Assembly (NCBI GenBank): GCA_913048575.1
Contig: CAJWWJ010000005.1
Coordinates: 1-33,063 of the forward strand
Direction: 5' to 3'
Source of the DNA: an uncultured Halieaceae bacterium
GTDB taxonomy: Bacteria > Pseudomonadota > Gammaproteobacteria > Pseudomonadales > Halieaceae
Length of the DNA stretch: 33,063 nucleotides
Of this stretch, positions 1-10,649 are shown one piece after another (within the stretch, counting starts at the first letter, position 1; every line of letters starts with the position of its first letter). Below the pieces are notes generated by a model. The model saw only the letters and a list, made by a program, of their open reading frames with translations, was not told the DNA's origin and searched no databases. The translations under genes were made by a program, and so were the position numbers.

Positions 1-722
1 GCCAACGTGCTGCCGACCTGCCCCGCGGTATGTTTCGCCATCTCATCCGGAATCGGACTCGGCGTGCCTGCCGCTTCGGCCATCAACTGCACTTGGCAAC
101 TACGCTCCAGTGTCACATACCACCAAAGGGCTTCATCAACCGACTCCCCTACGGTCAGATGCCCGTGATTTTTTAGCATGATGGCTTTTTTATCACCCAA
201 CGCGCCCGCCAGTCGCTCGCCCTCGGTCATCGAGACCACCACACCCGTGTAGTCATCCAAGAGCGCCAAATCATCATAAAAGGCACACGCATCTTGGGTC
301 AGCGGATCCAATAAACGCCCCAAGGACGACCAGGTTTTTCCGTAAACTGAGTGTGCGTGAGCGGCGGCAGTGACTTCTGGACGCGCCCGATGAATTTGGC
401 TGTGAATCGTGAAGGCCGCGCCATTTAACAGCCCCTCCCCGTCCAACACGTCGCCATCATGACTGACGCGAATGAGGTCCGAGACACGCACCAATTTAAA
501 CGAGCGCCCCATTGGGTTCACCCAAAATGTCTCAGTATCGATCGGGTCTCTCACCGTGATATGGCCGGCGACGCCCTCATCAAAGCCAAACTTGCCGAAT
601 AATCTGAGTGCCGCAGCCAGTCGTTGCTTCCGAAACAAACGCTCGGCGACAGGGTCTAAGTTAGACGACGACATATCAGCCAAATCAGCATTCATCACTA
701 GCTCATTAACCTGTTCACCCAT
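1..722 (-). CDS. class II aldolase/adducin family protein (3' end truncated by window edge)
   Basis: Manual reverse-strand translation from ATG at 720-722 gives MGEQVNELVMNADLADMSSSNLDPVAERLF..., including VTAAAHAHSVYGK and MLKNHGHLTVGESVDEALWW, typical of the class II aldolase/adducin fold (HxH metal site, NHG motif). The frame stays open to the window edge. Confidence 0.88.
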   Translation of the reverse strand, partial: MGEQVNELVMNADLADMSSSNLDPVAERLFRKQRLAAALRLFGKFGFDEGVAGHITVRDPIDTETFWVNPMGRSFKLVRVSDLIRVSHDGDVLDGEGLLNGAAFTIHSQIHRARPEVTAAAHAHSVYGKTWSSLGRLLDPLTQDACAFYDDLALLDDYTGVVVSMTEGERLAGALGDKKAIMLKNHGHLTVGESVDEALWWYVTLERSCQVQLMAEAAGTPSPIPDEMAKHTAGQVGSTL

Positions 723-724
723 CG

Positions 725-1276
725 CTATTCGCTCCCGTTATCGCGCCAAAATTGAGCAGCGCCTCTCGCCACTTCACCATCGGAGGGAATGTTCTGCCCT
801 TGCTCAGCTAAGTCCTCCAGATAGGCAGTGAGAATCGTGCCCCGTTGCACCGATACCTCCTCAGGCCTCAGTGCTTCTCCACATTGATCACAGCTGAGCA
901 CCGAACGCGTAATCTTGCCGCATCGACTGTGACGATAATGCTCGGGTGGACCATTCCCATCGTCCAACCAGTCATCACCCCACTGACTCAGTGTCATCAA
1001 GACGGGATAAAGCGCCAATCCCTTGCGGGTCAGACGATACTCGTAGCGAACCGGTCGATCCATGTAGGCGACTCGCGTCAGCACGCCCTCTTCTACCAGT
1101 TTGCGCAATCGCTCCGACAGCCGATGACGCGTGACACCCAGACTGCGCTGAAAGGCATCGAATCGACGGGTACCACGAAAGGCGTCACGGATGATCAGTA
1201 ACGTCCATCGTTCACCAAGAATCGAGAGTGCTCGGGCCACCGAGCACACCTGTTGATCAATTTCTTCCCATTTCAT
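725..1276 (-). CDS. HxlR-family winged-helix transcriptional regulator
   Basis: ORF MKWEEIDQQVCSVARALSILGERWTLLIIRDAFRGTRRFDAFQRSLGVTRHRLSERLRKLVEEGVL matches the HxlR domain pattern (C-S-V-A..L.GERWTLLIIRD...F..L.....LS.RL..L...G). Confidence 0.9.
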   Translation of the reverse strand: MKWEEIDQQVCSVARALSILGERWTLLIIRDAFRGTRRFDAFQRSLGVTRHRLSERLRKLVEEGVLTRVAYMDRPVRYEYRLTRKGLALYPVLMTLSQWGDDWLDDGNGPPEHYRHSRCGKITRSVLSCDQCGEALRPEEVSVQRGTILTAYLEDLAEQGQNIPSDGEVARGAAQFWRDNGSE

Positions 1277-1313
1277 AAGGAAAAGAGTGCGCGTCTGCTA
1301 GGACAAACGCAAG

Positions 1314-1335
1314 CGCGGGCACACCAGTGCCCGCG
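1314..1335 (-). terminator. strong hairpin, probable aceA terminator (9-bp perfect stem, 4-nt loop)
   Basis: CGCGGGCAC-ACCA-GTGCCCGCG lies between the aceA stop (1360) and the HxlR start (1276). The downstream T-tract on the minus strand is weak (CTTGCGTTTGT). Confidence 0.55.
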
Positions 1336-1359
1336 AAAGCGTGAGATTGGCGTAACGTA

Positions 1360-2955
1360 TCAGCCAAACTGGTTCATGGTGTTATCGTCGCCGGCGGCTT
1401 TGAGCGCTGCATCGCCGGAGAAGTACTCCTTATGGTCGTCGCCCATATCGGAGCCCGCCATGTTCTGATGCCGAACACAGGCGATACCTTGACGAATTTC
1501 TTTTCGCTGAACCCCAGCAACATAGCCCAGCATTCCCGCTTCACCAAAATACTCTTTGGCGAGATTATCGGTCGATAGCGCCGCCGTATGATAAGTCGGC
1601 AACGTAATCAGATGGTGGAAAATACCGGCTTCACGCGCCGCATCTCGCTGGAAGGATTGGATCTGTTGATCCGCCTCTCGCGCCAGATCGGTCTCATCGT
1701 AACGGGCATCCATCAAGGCAGCGCGCTCGTAAGCGGCCACATCTTGGCCTGCCTCAGACCAGGCGTCAAAAACCTGCTGGCGGAAGCTCAAGGTCCAGTT
1801 AAACGAGGGGCTGTTGTTATAAACCAGCTTGGCACTCGGAACCGCTTCCCGAATACGATTGACCATTGATGCGATCTGACCAACGTGAGGCTTCTCCGTT
1901 TCGATCCAGAGTAAATCAGCGCCATTTTGCAAAGAGGTAATGCAGTCGAGCACCACCCGGTCCTCACCAGACCCTTTGCGGAACTGAAACAAACCCGAGG
2001 CAAGACGTGCAGGCCTGAGCAATTTACCGTTCGCTTTGACAACGACATCACCATTGGCAATATCGTCGGCACTGTCGATGTAATCTCCATCGAGGAACCC
2101 GTTGTAAAGATCCCCTAAATCTCCTGGCTCCTGAGTCACTGCAATCTGCTTGGTTAAGCCGGCTCCGAGAGAATCAGTCCGCGCGACGATGACACCGTCT
2201 TCGACACCAAGCTCTAAAAAGGCGTAGCGAATCGCTCGAATCTTTGCGATGAAATCAGCATGGGGAACCGTCACTTTGCCATCTTGGTGGCCGCACTGCT
2301 TTTCATCAGAGACCTGGTTCTCAATCTGGATTGCACAGGCACCGGCTTCAATCATGCTGCGCGCTAGCAGATAAGTTGCCTCCTCGTTGCCGAACCCCGC
2401 ATCGATATCAGCAATGATCGGCACAACGTGAGTTTGGAAAGCGTCGATTTGACTGACGATAGCCTGAGCTTCGACGTCATTACCCGCCTTACGGGCCTTG
2501 TCTAGACCACGAAACAACCCACCCAGCTCACGGGCGTCCGCCTGCCGAAGGAAAGTGTAAAGCTCCTCGATCAATGCAGGCACGGACGTTTTCTCATGCA
2601 TCGACTGATCGGGCAATGGCCCAAATTCGGAACGCAACGCGGCGATCATCCAACCCGACAAGTAAAGGTAGCGCTTATCGGTATTACCAAAGTGCTTCTT
2701 AATCGAGATGAGTTTTTGCTGGCCAATAAAACCGTGCCAGCAGCCGAGGGACTGCGTGTACTGACCAGGATCCTTGTCATAGTCACCCATGTCTTTGCGC
2801 ATGATCGCAGCCGTATAACGGGCGATATCGAGCCCCGTCTGAAAGCGATTTTGAAGTCGCATACGCGCTGCATGCTCGGGGCTGATATCCGACCATCCGG
2901 CGGTCTGACCACAAGTTGATTCAAGCGCCTTAATGGTGTCTGCGTAATTAGACAT
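1360..2955 (-). CDS. aceA: isocitrate lyase (long, about 531 aa form)
   Basis: Translation MSNYADTIKALESTCGQTAGWSDISPEHAARMRLQNRF...ADIDAGFGNEEATYLLARSMIEAGACAIQIENQVSDEKQCGHQDGKV contains the KKCGH-equivalent catalytic motif (KQCGH). The ORF extends to 3060, but the ATG at 2955 gives the expected N-terminus. Confidence 0.95.
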   Translation of the reverse strand: MSNYADTIKALESTCGQTAGWSDISPEHAARMRLQNRFQTGLDIARYTAAIMRKDMGDYDKDPGQYTQSLGCWHGFIGQQKLISIKKHFGNTDKRYLYLSGWMIAALRSEFGPLPDQSMHEKTSVPALIEELYTFLRQADARELGGLFRGLDKARKAGNDVEAQAIVSQIDAFQTHVVPIIADIDAGFGNEEATYLLARSMIEAGACAIQIENQVSDEKQCGHQDGKVTVPHADFIAKIRAIRYAFLELGVEDGVIVARTDSLGAGLTKQIAVTQEPGDLGDLYNGFLDGDYIDSADDIANGDVVVKANGKLLRPARLASGLFQFRKGSGEDRVVLDCITSLQNGADLLWIETEKPHVGQIASMVNRIREAVPSAKLVYNNSPSFNWTLSFRQQVFDAWSEAGQDVAAYERAALMDARYDETDLAREADQQIQSFQRDAAREAGIFHHLITLPTYHTAALSTDNLAKEYFGEAGMLGYVAGVQRKEIRQGIACVRHQNMAGSDMGDDHKEYFSGDAALKAAGDDNTMNQFG

Positions 2956-3140
2956 GAAGTCTCTCCGGCTAAGATCACCGCTACCGCAACGGTGAATAAG
3001 GGTGGGGAGTTTAGGCACCAGAGTGCCATTTTCAAAACAAATAGAAACCATATCTGCCATTCACTGAAAAAATGATCCGCCATGGCCCAGTCCACGCCGC
3101 GCTTTAAGTTATTGCGATTTCCCCCTAGACTCCGCCCTTG

Positions 3141-3158
3141 CTTGCGTTTCGACGCAGG
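3141..3158 (+). other. small hairpin with TTCG loop in the purE 5' leader
   Basis: CTTGCGT-TTCG-ACGCAGG: 7-bp stem including one G-U pair, about 25 nt upstream of the purE ATG. Confidence 0.4.
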
Positions 3159-3182
3159 ACGGACTTGTCAGGAGAGCAAGGC

Positions 3183-3665
3183 ATGAGTGAGCCATTGGTT
3201 AGCATTATCATGGGTTCACAGTCTGACTGGAGCACCATGCAGGCTGCGACCACCGTGTTATCAGAGCTGGATATTCCCTTTGAATCCAGCGTCGTATCAG
3301 CACATCGAACACCCGCTCGGCTGGTGGAGTTTGCTGAGAGCGCCGCTGCACGGGGCATTAAGGTGATCATTGCCGGCGCAGGCGGTGCAGCCCACCTTGC
3401 AGGCATGGCCGCCGCTATGACCCACCTTCCGGTCATTGCCGTACCGGTTTCAAGTAAACATCTTCAGGGGATGGACAGCTTGCTGTCGATGGTTCAAATG
3501 CCGCGCGGTGTCGCGGTAGCCTGCCAGGCCATTGGTGAACCCGGTGCATACAACGCGGGTTTGCTGGCAGCTCAGATTTTAGCGACCTCAGATGCAGCTC
3601 TGTCTCACTCTATTCAGCATTGGCGATCGCAACAAACCGCCGGTGTCCCGCACTCGGTCGACTGA
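3183..3665 (+). CDS. purE: N5-carboxyaminoimidazole ribonucleotide mutase
   Basis: [19 protein letters not shown]...[51 protein letters not shown]; classic PurE motifs. AGGAG lies upstream of the ATG at 3183. Confidence 0.97.
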   Translation: MSEPLVSIIMGSQSDWSTMQAATTVLSELDIPFESSVVSAHRTPARLVEFAESAAARGIKVIIAGAGGAAHLAGMAAAMTHLPVIAVPVSSKHLQGMDSLLSMVQMPRGVAVACQAIGEPGAYNAGLLAAQILATSDAALSHSIQHWRSQQTAGVPHSVD

Positions 3666-4780
3666 TGCGTATTGCGATTGTCGGCTGTGGCCAACTGGCG
3701 AGAATGCTGGCGCTTGCGGGTTGGGAAATGGGCCATCACTTCACCTTTTTAGCAGATCCCGGCGAGGGTACACGTTGCGTTGAAGGTCTCGGGCCGGTCC
3801 TCTCCAGCGACCAATACCAGTCTGGCGAAGCGCTCTTTGAAGCATTGGGCCGCCCAGATGTGGTCACAGTGGAGAAGGAGCATGTCGATGTGGCGTTGCT
3901 GGAATCGCTCTCGAACTACTGCCGAGTGGCACCGAGCGCCGACGCCATTCGAATATGCCAGCACCGCGGTCGTGAAAAGACGTTATTGCAATCACTGGAT
4001 ATCGCAACTGCCCCCTTTCACGTGGTGACCGATGCAGCCTCGCTGAGCGAGGCTGTGAACACCTTGGGTTATCCCGCTTTCGTCAAATCATGTGAGCAAG
4101 GTTATGACGGGCAAAATCAGTGGCTGCTGCAGAATACTGATGAACTGGCCGCGCTGGCACTGAAGATGCCAACCCTACCCCCACTGGTTGTAGAGGGCGC
4201 CATCCGTTTTGATCGTGAGCTCTCGTTAATCGTGGCGCGATCTGTGAGTGGCGATACCGCCATGTATCCCTTGACGGAAAATAGACACCGAGAGGGTATC
4301 TTGCTGACCTCAGAGGTGCCTGCAGCCAATATTTCACAGCAGACTCAACAGCAGGCAACCGATATTGCCAACCGACTACTGGATCATTGGTCTTATGTTG
4401 GGGTGCTCTCCATCGAGCTCTTTGACGAAGCTGGCGTACTGCGAGTCAATGAACTGGCACCGAGAGTTCATAACAGTGGGCATTGGTCGCAGGACGCCGG
4501 GGTGACCTCGCAATTTAGCAATCACTTACGCGCGATCACCGATACGCACCCGGGCGGCACGATCCCAGCTGGCTATGCCGGCATGGTCAATTTATTGGGC
4601 AGAGGGGCCGACGCGGCACTGCTACAAGCGAGCGATACCGCCCTGCACTGGTATGACAAATCGATTCGAGGCCGCCGAAAAGTCGGGCATATCAACCTGC
4701 AGTCTCCGGAGCGTGAGCAGCTACAACAGAGGCTTAGCGCGTTGGAAGCCGCTTTGTATCCGGAAGGCGCGCCCCTCTAG
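3665..4780 (+). CDS. purK: N5-carboxyaminoimidazole ribonucleotide synthetase
   Basis: [35 protein letters not shown]...RVNELAPRVHNSGHWSQDAGVTSQFSNHLRAI; ATP-grasp PurK. Start overlaps the purE stop (TGATG). Confidence 0.96.
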   Translation: MRIAIVGCGQLARMLALAGWEMGHHFTFLADPGEGTRCVEGLGPVLSSDQYQSGEALFEALGRPDVVTVEKEHVDVALLESLSNYCRVAPSADAIRICQHRGREKTLLQSLDIATAPFHVVTDAASLSEAVNTLGYPAFVKSCEQGYDGQNQWLLQNTDELAALALKMPTLPPLVVEGAIRFDRELSLIVARSVSGDTAMYPLTENRHREGILLTSEVPAANISQQTQQQATDIANRLLDHWSYVGVLSIELFDEAGVLRVNELAPRVHNSGHWSQDAGVTSQFSNHLRAITDTHPGGTIPAGYAGMVNLLGRGADAALLQASDTALHWYDKSIRGRRKVGHINLQSPEREQLQQRLSALEAALYPEGAPL

Positions 4781-4878
4781 TCCACGCCCCACCTAGCCAC
4801 TGAGTGAGCCGCCGCCATCGAAACGTTGGGAGACCAACCCACAAGCCATCTGAGCATGAAGCGGGGCTAGGCTTACGA

Positions 4879-6306
4879 TTACCGGTCTCGCTTTTTCTGT
4901 CGGGCCTTTTTTTCAGATTTTTTGATATGGCTCATCATCCGCTGGCGCCGCTGCACTTGCCGTTGAGTCAATTTATTGCGCTTACCAGAATAGGGATTAC
5001 TGCCCGATCTCAACTCGATACGAATCGGCGTGCCGTGGAGTGCCAACTCACGGCGAAAGATCTTCTCAAGGTAACGCCGATAGCTTGACGGCAGTGCATC
5101 TGTTTGCGTGCCATGAATGACCACGACGGGTGGGTTTTGCCCACCGGCATGAGCATAACGGAGCTTAACCCGCCGACCATTCACCATCGGCGGCGGATGG
5201 GTTGCCACCGCATCCTCTAAAATCCGGGTCAATCGCGGCGTACCCAGTGCACGCGTCGCGGCGTCGTGGGCATCGTGTATCGAGCCATACAGCTTGCCCA
5301 CCCCAGAACCATGCAATGCTGAGATAAAGTGGATATCCGCATAGTCAATGAACTGGAGTCGGCGCTTCAGTTCAGAGCGAATCCAATCGCGCTCATCAGA
5401 CTCAACGCCATCCCACTTGTTCAAGGCAATCACCAATGCTCGCCCTGCATCTATACACTGTCCTAGCAGATGCAAGTCTTGCTCAACAATCCCCTCATGG
5501 GCATCCAGCGTCAGGATCACCACCTGCGCATCGGCGATGGCTTTGAGGGTTTTGACAATCGAGAATTTCTCTACTGTTTCGCGCACATTTTTGCGCTTTC
5601 GAACGCCAGCAGTGTCGATCAACGTATAGCGCCTGCCGCGGCGCTCGTAATCGATATAAACGCTATCACGAGTCGTCCCAGGCTGATCAAAGACCACCAC
5701 ACGCTCTTCACCTAACATGCGATTCACTAAGGTTGACTTACCCACGTTAGGCCGGCCCACAATCGCGACACGAATGGATTGTCCGTCGGCATGAACTGCC
5801 TCAGCCGCCTCTTGCTCAACCCAGGGTATCAACACCTGCGTGATCAGCTGCCTCACACCGCGGTTATGGGATGCCGCAATCGTATGGATCGGCTCAACGC
5901 CTAGCCGATAAAAATCGCTGGCGGCGATGTCTTCCCCCACTCCGTCAATTTTGTTGATAACAAGATGAAAGGGTTTATTGTGCGAACGCAAGTACTGCAC
6001 CAGCGCTTCATCGCCGGGATGCACTCCAGCACGACCATCCACTAACAGCAACACGACATCTGCCTCATCGATAGCCACCATCGACTGACTGGCCATCGCC
6101 GCATCAATTCCCAGCTCCTCGCCACTGATGCCGCCGGTATCAATCACAATAAAGCCAATATCATCGATTTTGCCTTGCCCATATTGCCGGTCTCGAGTGA
6201 GACCTGACAAATTAGCGACCAAGGCATCCCGGCTGCGCGTCAGCTGGTTGAATAAGGTAGATTTGCCAACATTAGGGCGCCCTACCAGGGCGAGCACCGG
6301 TAGCAT
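4879..6306 (-). CDS. der: ribosome biogenesis GTPase Der (EngA)
   Basis: Two tandem G domains ([14 protein letters not shown] and [15 protein letters not shown]), NKID/NKWD motifs and a C-terminal KH-like domain. Confidence 0.97.
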   Translation of the reverse strand: MLPVLALVGRPNVGKSTLFNQLTRSRDALVANLSGLTRDRQYGQGKIDDIGFIVIDTGGISGEELGIDAAMASQSMVAIDEADVVLLLVDGRAGVHPGDEALVQYLRSHNKPFHLVINKIDGVGEDIAASDFYRLGVEPIHTIAASHNRGVRQLITQVLIPWVEQEAAEAVHADGQSIRVAIVGRPNVGKSTLVNRMLGEERVVVFDQPGTTRDSVYIDYERRGRRYTLIDTAGVRKRKNVRETVEKFSIVKTLKAIADAQVVILTLDAHEGIVEQDLHLLGQCIDAGRALVIALNKWDGVESDERDWIRSELKRRLQFIDYADIHFISALHGSGVGKLYGSIHDAHDAATRALGTPRLTRILEDAVATHPPPMVNGRRVKLRYAHAGGQNPPVVVIHGTQTDALPSSYRRYLEKIFRRELALHGTPIRIELRSGSNPYSGKRNKLTQRQVQRRQRMMSHIKKSEKKARQKKRDR

Positions 6307-6307
6307 C

Positions 6308-7480
6308 TTAGTCTCGCGATTCGACGTCGTAGGCTTTTAGAGCACCGTCATTGGTATAAACAAAGAGGCGGTTACCCTTGGCAATCATGTCTGCCCGCGC
6401 GCCACCAGAATCCACCTTGATGCGGCCTACAATTTCGCCGTCTACCTGAGACAGAAAATGCAGGTATCCCTCAAAATCCACTACCGCCACGTAACTGTTA
6501 ATGGGAACTGGCCGGGATAACTCACGAAAGCCAAGATCAATATTTTGCCAGCGAACGCCTTGTCCGTTTCTGAGATACGCACTCACGGTACCGTCATCGT
6601 CCGCGACATAAACATTGCCAAATCCCACCCCAACGCCAGACACCGATGACACACTGCGCTGCCAGAGTTTACGGCCCGATCGCGTGTCGATCGCGGCGAG
6701 TCTTCCTTGGTAACTGGCAACATAAAGATCGCTGCCCTGTAAGGCCATGGAGCCATCGATATCCACAATGCGTTCGATTTCAGAGGTCCCCTGAGGAATG
6801 GCAATCCGCGCCTCCCAAGCAACATTACCCGAACGCAAGTTAATGGCGACCAATTTACCATCAGCAAAGCCAGCTACCGCATTGTCGCCAATGATCATGG
6901 GAGTCCCGGTACCCCGTAACGTCAGTACCGGTACGTCACTCATATAGGTCCAGCGGATGGCTCCCGTGTCGTAATCGAAACCCATGAGCTTGCCATCATA
7001 GGTCTGTGCGACCACGAATTTTCCATTCCCTTGCGGCGCAGACAGCACTTCGCCTGAGACAGAAGCGCGCCAGATCTCCGCACCACTATCCGCTGAAAGG
7101 CGCATCACTGATCCCTCCGATGCCCCCACAAATAAACTGTCTGCGTGGTGCCCAACACCACCCGATAACGCTAGCTCAACGTCACGCTTCCACCGGACGC
7201 GTCCGGTAGCCGCATCGACACTCGCCACCTCGCCCTCGGCCGACGCACTAAAAATATTGCCATTGACCAACAGCGGATTGATTTTATAGAGCCCATCGCC
7301 TTGACCATCACCAATGCCACGGGACCAGGCATTTTTTACCTTAACCTGCTCATCAATTTTTTGAAGCTCAACTGGCTCGCGCGGATCATAATCGTCGTCG
7401 CTAAACCAACCCTTTACGGTGCTGCATCCGGTCATAATGGACAAACTCAAAATGAGTAATAAGCGGCCGGCAGATTTCAT
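6308..7480 (-). CDS. bamB: outer membrane protein assembly factor BamB
   Basis: Lipoprotein signal [22 protein letters not shown]-like beta-propeller repeats ([32 protein letters not shown]). Lies upstream of der as is typical. Confidence 0.95.
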   Translation of the reverse strand: MKSAGRLLLILSLSIMTGCSTVKGWFSDDDYDPREPVELQKIDEQVKVKNAWSRGIGDGQGDGLYKINPLLVNGNIFSASAEGEVASVDAATGRVRWKRDVELALSGGVGHHADSLFVGASEGSVMRLSADSGAEIWRASVSGEVLSAPQGNGKFVVAQTYDGKLMGFDYDTGAIRWTYMSDVPVLTLRGTGTPMIIGDNAVAGFADGKLVAINLRSGNVAWEARIAIPQGTSEIERIVDIDGSMALQGSDLYVASYQGRLAAIDTRSGRKLWQRSVSSVSGVGVGFGNVYVADDDGTVSAYLRNGQGVRWQNIDLGFRELSRPVPINSYVAVVDFEGYLHFLSQVDGEIVGRIKVDSGGARADMIAKGNRLFVYTNDGALKAYDVESRD

Positions 7481-8157
7481 TAGCTCGCCTCTCCAGTCGG
7501 GTTACCGTCAGCTGCAACCGGCACGCGAGTCTCTAACGTGCGGACTTTGTTGTCGAGCACGGCACTCATCTGCCCCAGCTCAACCGATGCATCGCGCCCG
7601 GCACGATACGCCATCAGCGCTTCCTCGGTCTGACCACCGGCTAGGTGAATGTCGCCAACCGCTTGAAAATAAGCAATGGGATAGGCCGAGCTGCCCTGAG
7701 CCAAAATGGCCAGCGCCTCAGCCTCTTTATCCTGTGCTGCTAGGACTCGTGCGAGGCGCAGTTGAATCAATTGACCAAAGTCGTCTCTCGTATTGCCGGC
7801 ACTCAATGCCCATCTCAGAGCGGTTTCTGCGGTGGCTAAATCATCGGCTTCTACTGCCACTCGTGCCTGTAACATAGCGCCAAAACGCGCATAGGCCGTG
7901 CCGGCGTGTTCCTCCTTCAAAATCTCGGCAACAGCCTCAAGCTGTTCAGGGTCTCCGCCTTCAAGCTGTGTCGACAACATAGAGGCGTATAAATCTGAGG
8001 CCGCCTCCACCTGTGAGCTCGAGTAGTCTTGATATTGCTGCCAGCCGAGGGTTCCCAGCCCGGCCACCGCTACTGCACCGACGAGGCCCTTGCCATTTTC
8101 GTCCCACCAGCGCTTGAGGGCCTCTAAATCGGCCTCGTCCTGCATATGGTCTGCCAC
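7480..8157 (-). CDS. yfgM: YfgM-family tetratricopeptide protein (SecYEG ancillary subunit)
   Basis: MADHMQDEADLEALKRWWDENGKGLVGAVAVAGLGTLGWQQYQDY: single N-terminal TM helix plus TPR-like region, between hisS and bamB. Confidence 0.88.
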   Translation of the reverse strand: MADHMQDEADLEALKRWWDENGKGLVGAVAVAGLGTLGWQQYQDYSSSQVEAASDLYASMLSTQLEGGDPEQLEAVAEILKEEHAGTAYARFGAMLQARVAVEADDLATAETALRWALSAGNTRDDFGQLIQLRLARVLAAQDKEAEALAILAQGSSAYPIAYFQAVGDIHLAGGQTEEALMAYRAGRDASVELGQMSAVLDNKVRTLETRVPVAADGNPTGEAS

Positions 8158-8188
8158 CGTATGACTCCTTTTTTGAGCGCGCTACCAA

Positions 8189-9469
8189 TCAGGCGCTGTC
8201 TACTTCGTTTAGATACTCTGACAGGAAGGAGACGAGCTCCGCATCTGCTATTGTTCGCTGCTCGTTTTCGCCTCTGAGGGGTTTCAGCGTCACCGTACTG
8301 GCGGCTAACTCTGCCTCTCCATAGATCAACGCCAGTGAGGCGCCGCTTTTATCGGCGCGCTTAAACTGACTTTTAAAACTGCCACCTCCGAGGTGCTGAA
8401 CAATCTCGAGCTCGGGAAACTCGCCACGCAACGCATCGATCCTCGGCAACGCGTGCGCAAGGGCCGCAGTATCTGCCGTTATGACGTAAAGGTCGACTGG
8501 GTGCGAGACATTAATGTCTAGCGCCTGCATGAGCAAGATCAGCCGCTCGAGCCCGACTGCAAAGCCTGCCGCTGGCGTTTGTTTGCCCCCAAATAGCGCT
8601 ACGAGGCCGTCATACCGTCCGCCACCACACACTGTACTTTGAGCACCTAACAGCGTCGTGGTCCACTCAAACACGGTCTTATTGTAATAGTCGAGCCCCC
8701 TGACTAACCGCGGATTGACAGTGTACGCAATATCTAGCTCAGCCAAATACTGCAGCAAAGTCTCAAATTCTTCGCCTGTTGCTGCGTCGAGGTAGTCTGG
8801 TAACGAAGGCGCCCCTTCGAGCACAGCCTGCGTGCCCGGATCTTTACTATCGAGAATGCGTAAGGGGTTACTCTCCAGTCGCCGCTGGCTGTCGGCATCG
8901 AGAGAATCTCGGTGCTCAGACAGGTAGGCAACCAGCGCCTCACGGTACTTTGACCGATCAGCACTATCACCAATACAGTTAATCTCTAGCGTGAGCGCAT
9001 CGTCCACCCCCAGCCGCCGCCAAAGTTGGCGACACAGGGCAATCAGCTCTGCATCTTGATCCGGGGTCGCCACACCAAATGCCTCGACACCCAGCTGGTG
9101 AAACTGACGCTGTCGGCCTTTCTGCGGTCGCTCGTAGCGAAACATGGGGCCGGTATACCATAACTTTTGTGGCGTGATGGCCAAGTTATGCTGCACGACA
9201 GCCCGAACACACCCGGCGGTGCCCTCTGGCCGCAGCGTCATACTTTTTTCATTGCGATCGTCAAAGGTATACATTTCTTTTTCGACGATATCGGTGACCT
9301 CACCAATCGAACGGGCAAAGAGCCCGGTCGTCTCGATAATAGGCAGTCGAATTTCTGCGTAACCGTAGCCGGACAAAACCTCCAGCGCGGCCGTCTCCAT
9401 CGACTGCCACAAAGGCGTCTGCTCTGGCAGGATGTCCACCATCCCGCGGATCGCTTGGTATGTCGTCAT
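8189..9469 (-). CDS. hisS: histidine--tRNA ligase
   Basis: MTTYQAIRGMVDILPEQTPLWQ...TLRPEGTAGCVRAVVQH...GPMFRYERPQKGRQRQFHQLGVEAFG...LVRGLDYYNKTVFEW; class II aaRS motifs. Confidence 0.97.
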   Translation of the reverse strand: MTTYQAIRGMVDILPEQTPLWQSMETAALEVLSGYGYAEIRLPIIETTGLFARSIGEVTDIVEKEMYTFDDRNEKSMTLRPEGTAGCVRAVVQHNLAITPQKLWYTGPMFRYERPQKGRQRQFHQLGVEAFGVATPDQDAELIALCRQLWRRLGVDDALTLEINCIGDSADRSKYREALVAYLSEHRDSLDADSQRRLESNPLRILDSKDPGTQAVLEGAPSLPDYLDAATGEEFETLLQYLAELDIAYTVNPRLVRGLDYYNKTVFEWTTTLLGAQSTVCGGGRYDGLVALFGGKQTPAAGFAVGLERLILLMQALDINVSHPVDLYVITADTAALAHALPRIDALRGEFPELEIVQHLGGGSFKSQFKRADKSGASLALIYGEAELAASTVTLKPLRGENEQRTIADAELVSFLSEYLNEVDSA

Positions 9470-9478
9470 AGCAAAATA

Positions 9479-10606
9479 TCAGTGGGTGCTGGAAATAATA
9501 TTGGCCTCGCGCTCAGCGCGCTTCGCCTCAATAATCTCTGCTCGCTCTCGGATGACTGATTCAAGGTGGTCGACAAAATCCTGATTGCTGACTTTGTGGT
9601 CCGGCTCACCGCCGATATAAATCAGATTACTCGGCGTCGCACCGGTCAAGCCAACGTCGGCTTCGCGCGCTTCACCAGGCCCATTCACGATGCAGCCAAT
9701 GACCGCAACGTCCATCGGCGTTCGGATATCGTCAAGACGACTTTCCAAGGTGTTCATCGTGCTAATCACATCAAAGTTCTGCCGAGAGCAACTCGGGCAG
9801 GCAATAAAGTTGATGCCATTTGCTCGCAACTTGAGACTCTTGAGAATCTCGAAGCCGACTTTGACTTCCTCGACAGGGTCAGCGGCTAAGGAGACGCGAA
9901 TGGTGTCTCCAATGCCCTGCATGAGCAACATACCCAAACCCACCGCTGATTTGACAGTGCCACCGCGAGTACCACCTGCCTCGGTAATGCCCAGATGCAA
10001 CGGCTGCTCGATCTGTTGAGCTAGTTTTTGATAGGCCTCCACCGCCATAAAGACTTCTGACGCCTTAACGCTGACCTTAAAATCCTGAAAATCATGACGA
10101 TCTAGCATCTCAATATTGCGCATTGCTGATTCCACTAACGCCTCGGCATTCGGCTCGGGATACTTGCGCAGTAGGTCCTTACCCAATGAACCCGCGTTCA
10201 CACCAATGCGAATGGGAATGCCCCGATCCTGACACGCAGCAATGACTTCTTTCACTTTTTCTTCGCGACCGATATTACCCGGATTAATTCTCAAGCAATC
10301 CACACCGTATTCGGCCACTTTTAAGGCGATCTTATGATCAAAATGGATATCGGCGATCAGTGGAACATCCACTCGTGCACGAATGTCGCGAAATGCCTCT
10401 GCCGCTTCCATACTCGGCACAGACACTCTGACAATATCGGCGCCGGCTGCCGAAATGGCATTCACTTGGGCGACGGTCGCGTCAACGTCACAGGTTTCCG
10501 TATTCGTCATGCTTTGCACCGCAATCGGCGCATCTCCGCCAATGGGGACATTCCCTACGTATATCTGCCTGCTGACTCGGCGCTTTATCGGCGACGGCTG
10601 CTTCAT
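9479..10606 (-). CDS. ispG: 4-hydroxy-3-methylbut-2-enyl diphosphate synthase (flavodoxin)
   Basis: [31 protein letters not shown]..., with 4Fe-4S ligands in [14 protein letters not shown] and [10 protein letters not shown]. Confidence 0.97.
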   Translation of the reverse strand: MKQPSPIKRRVSRQIYVGNVPIGGDAPIAVQSMTNTETCDVDATVAQVNAISAAGADIVRVSVPSMEAAEAFRDIRARVDVPLIADIHFDHKIALKVAEYGVDCLRINPGNIGREEKVKEVIAACQDRGIPIRIGVNAGSLGKDLLRKYPEPNAEALVESAMRNIEMLDRHDFQDFKVSVKASEVFMAVEAYQKLAQQIEQPLHLGITEAGGTRGGTVKSAVGLGMLLMQGIGDTIRVSLAADPVEEVKVGFEILKSLKLRANGINFIACPSCSRQNFDVISTMNTLESRLDDIRTPMDVAVIGCIVNGPGEAREADVGLTGATPSNLIYIGGEPDHKVSNQDFVDHLESVIRERAEIIEAKRAEREANIISSTH

Positions 10607-10649
10607 GGCTATTATTCTCCCCGTACTCAGCTATCGTGCCGAGCTTTGC

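Noticed and set aside
472-831. 119-aa plus-strand ORF
   Set aside because: Antisense to the class II aldolase and HxlR genes, both of which have clear family motifs.
4791-4869. CCTAGCC ... GGCTAGG inverted repeat between purK and der
   Set aside because: Arms are only 7 bp and separated by a long loop without a T-tract; likely chance, and not supported as a terminator.
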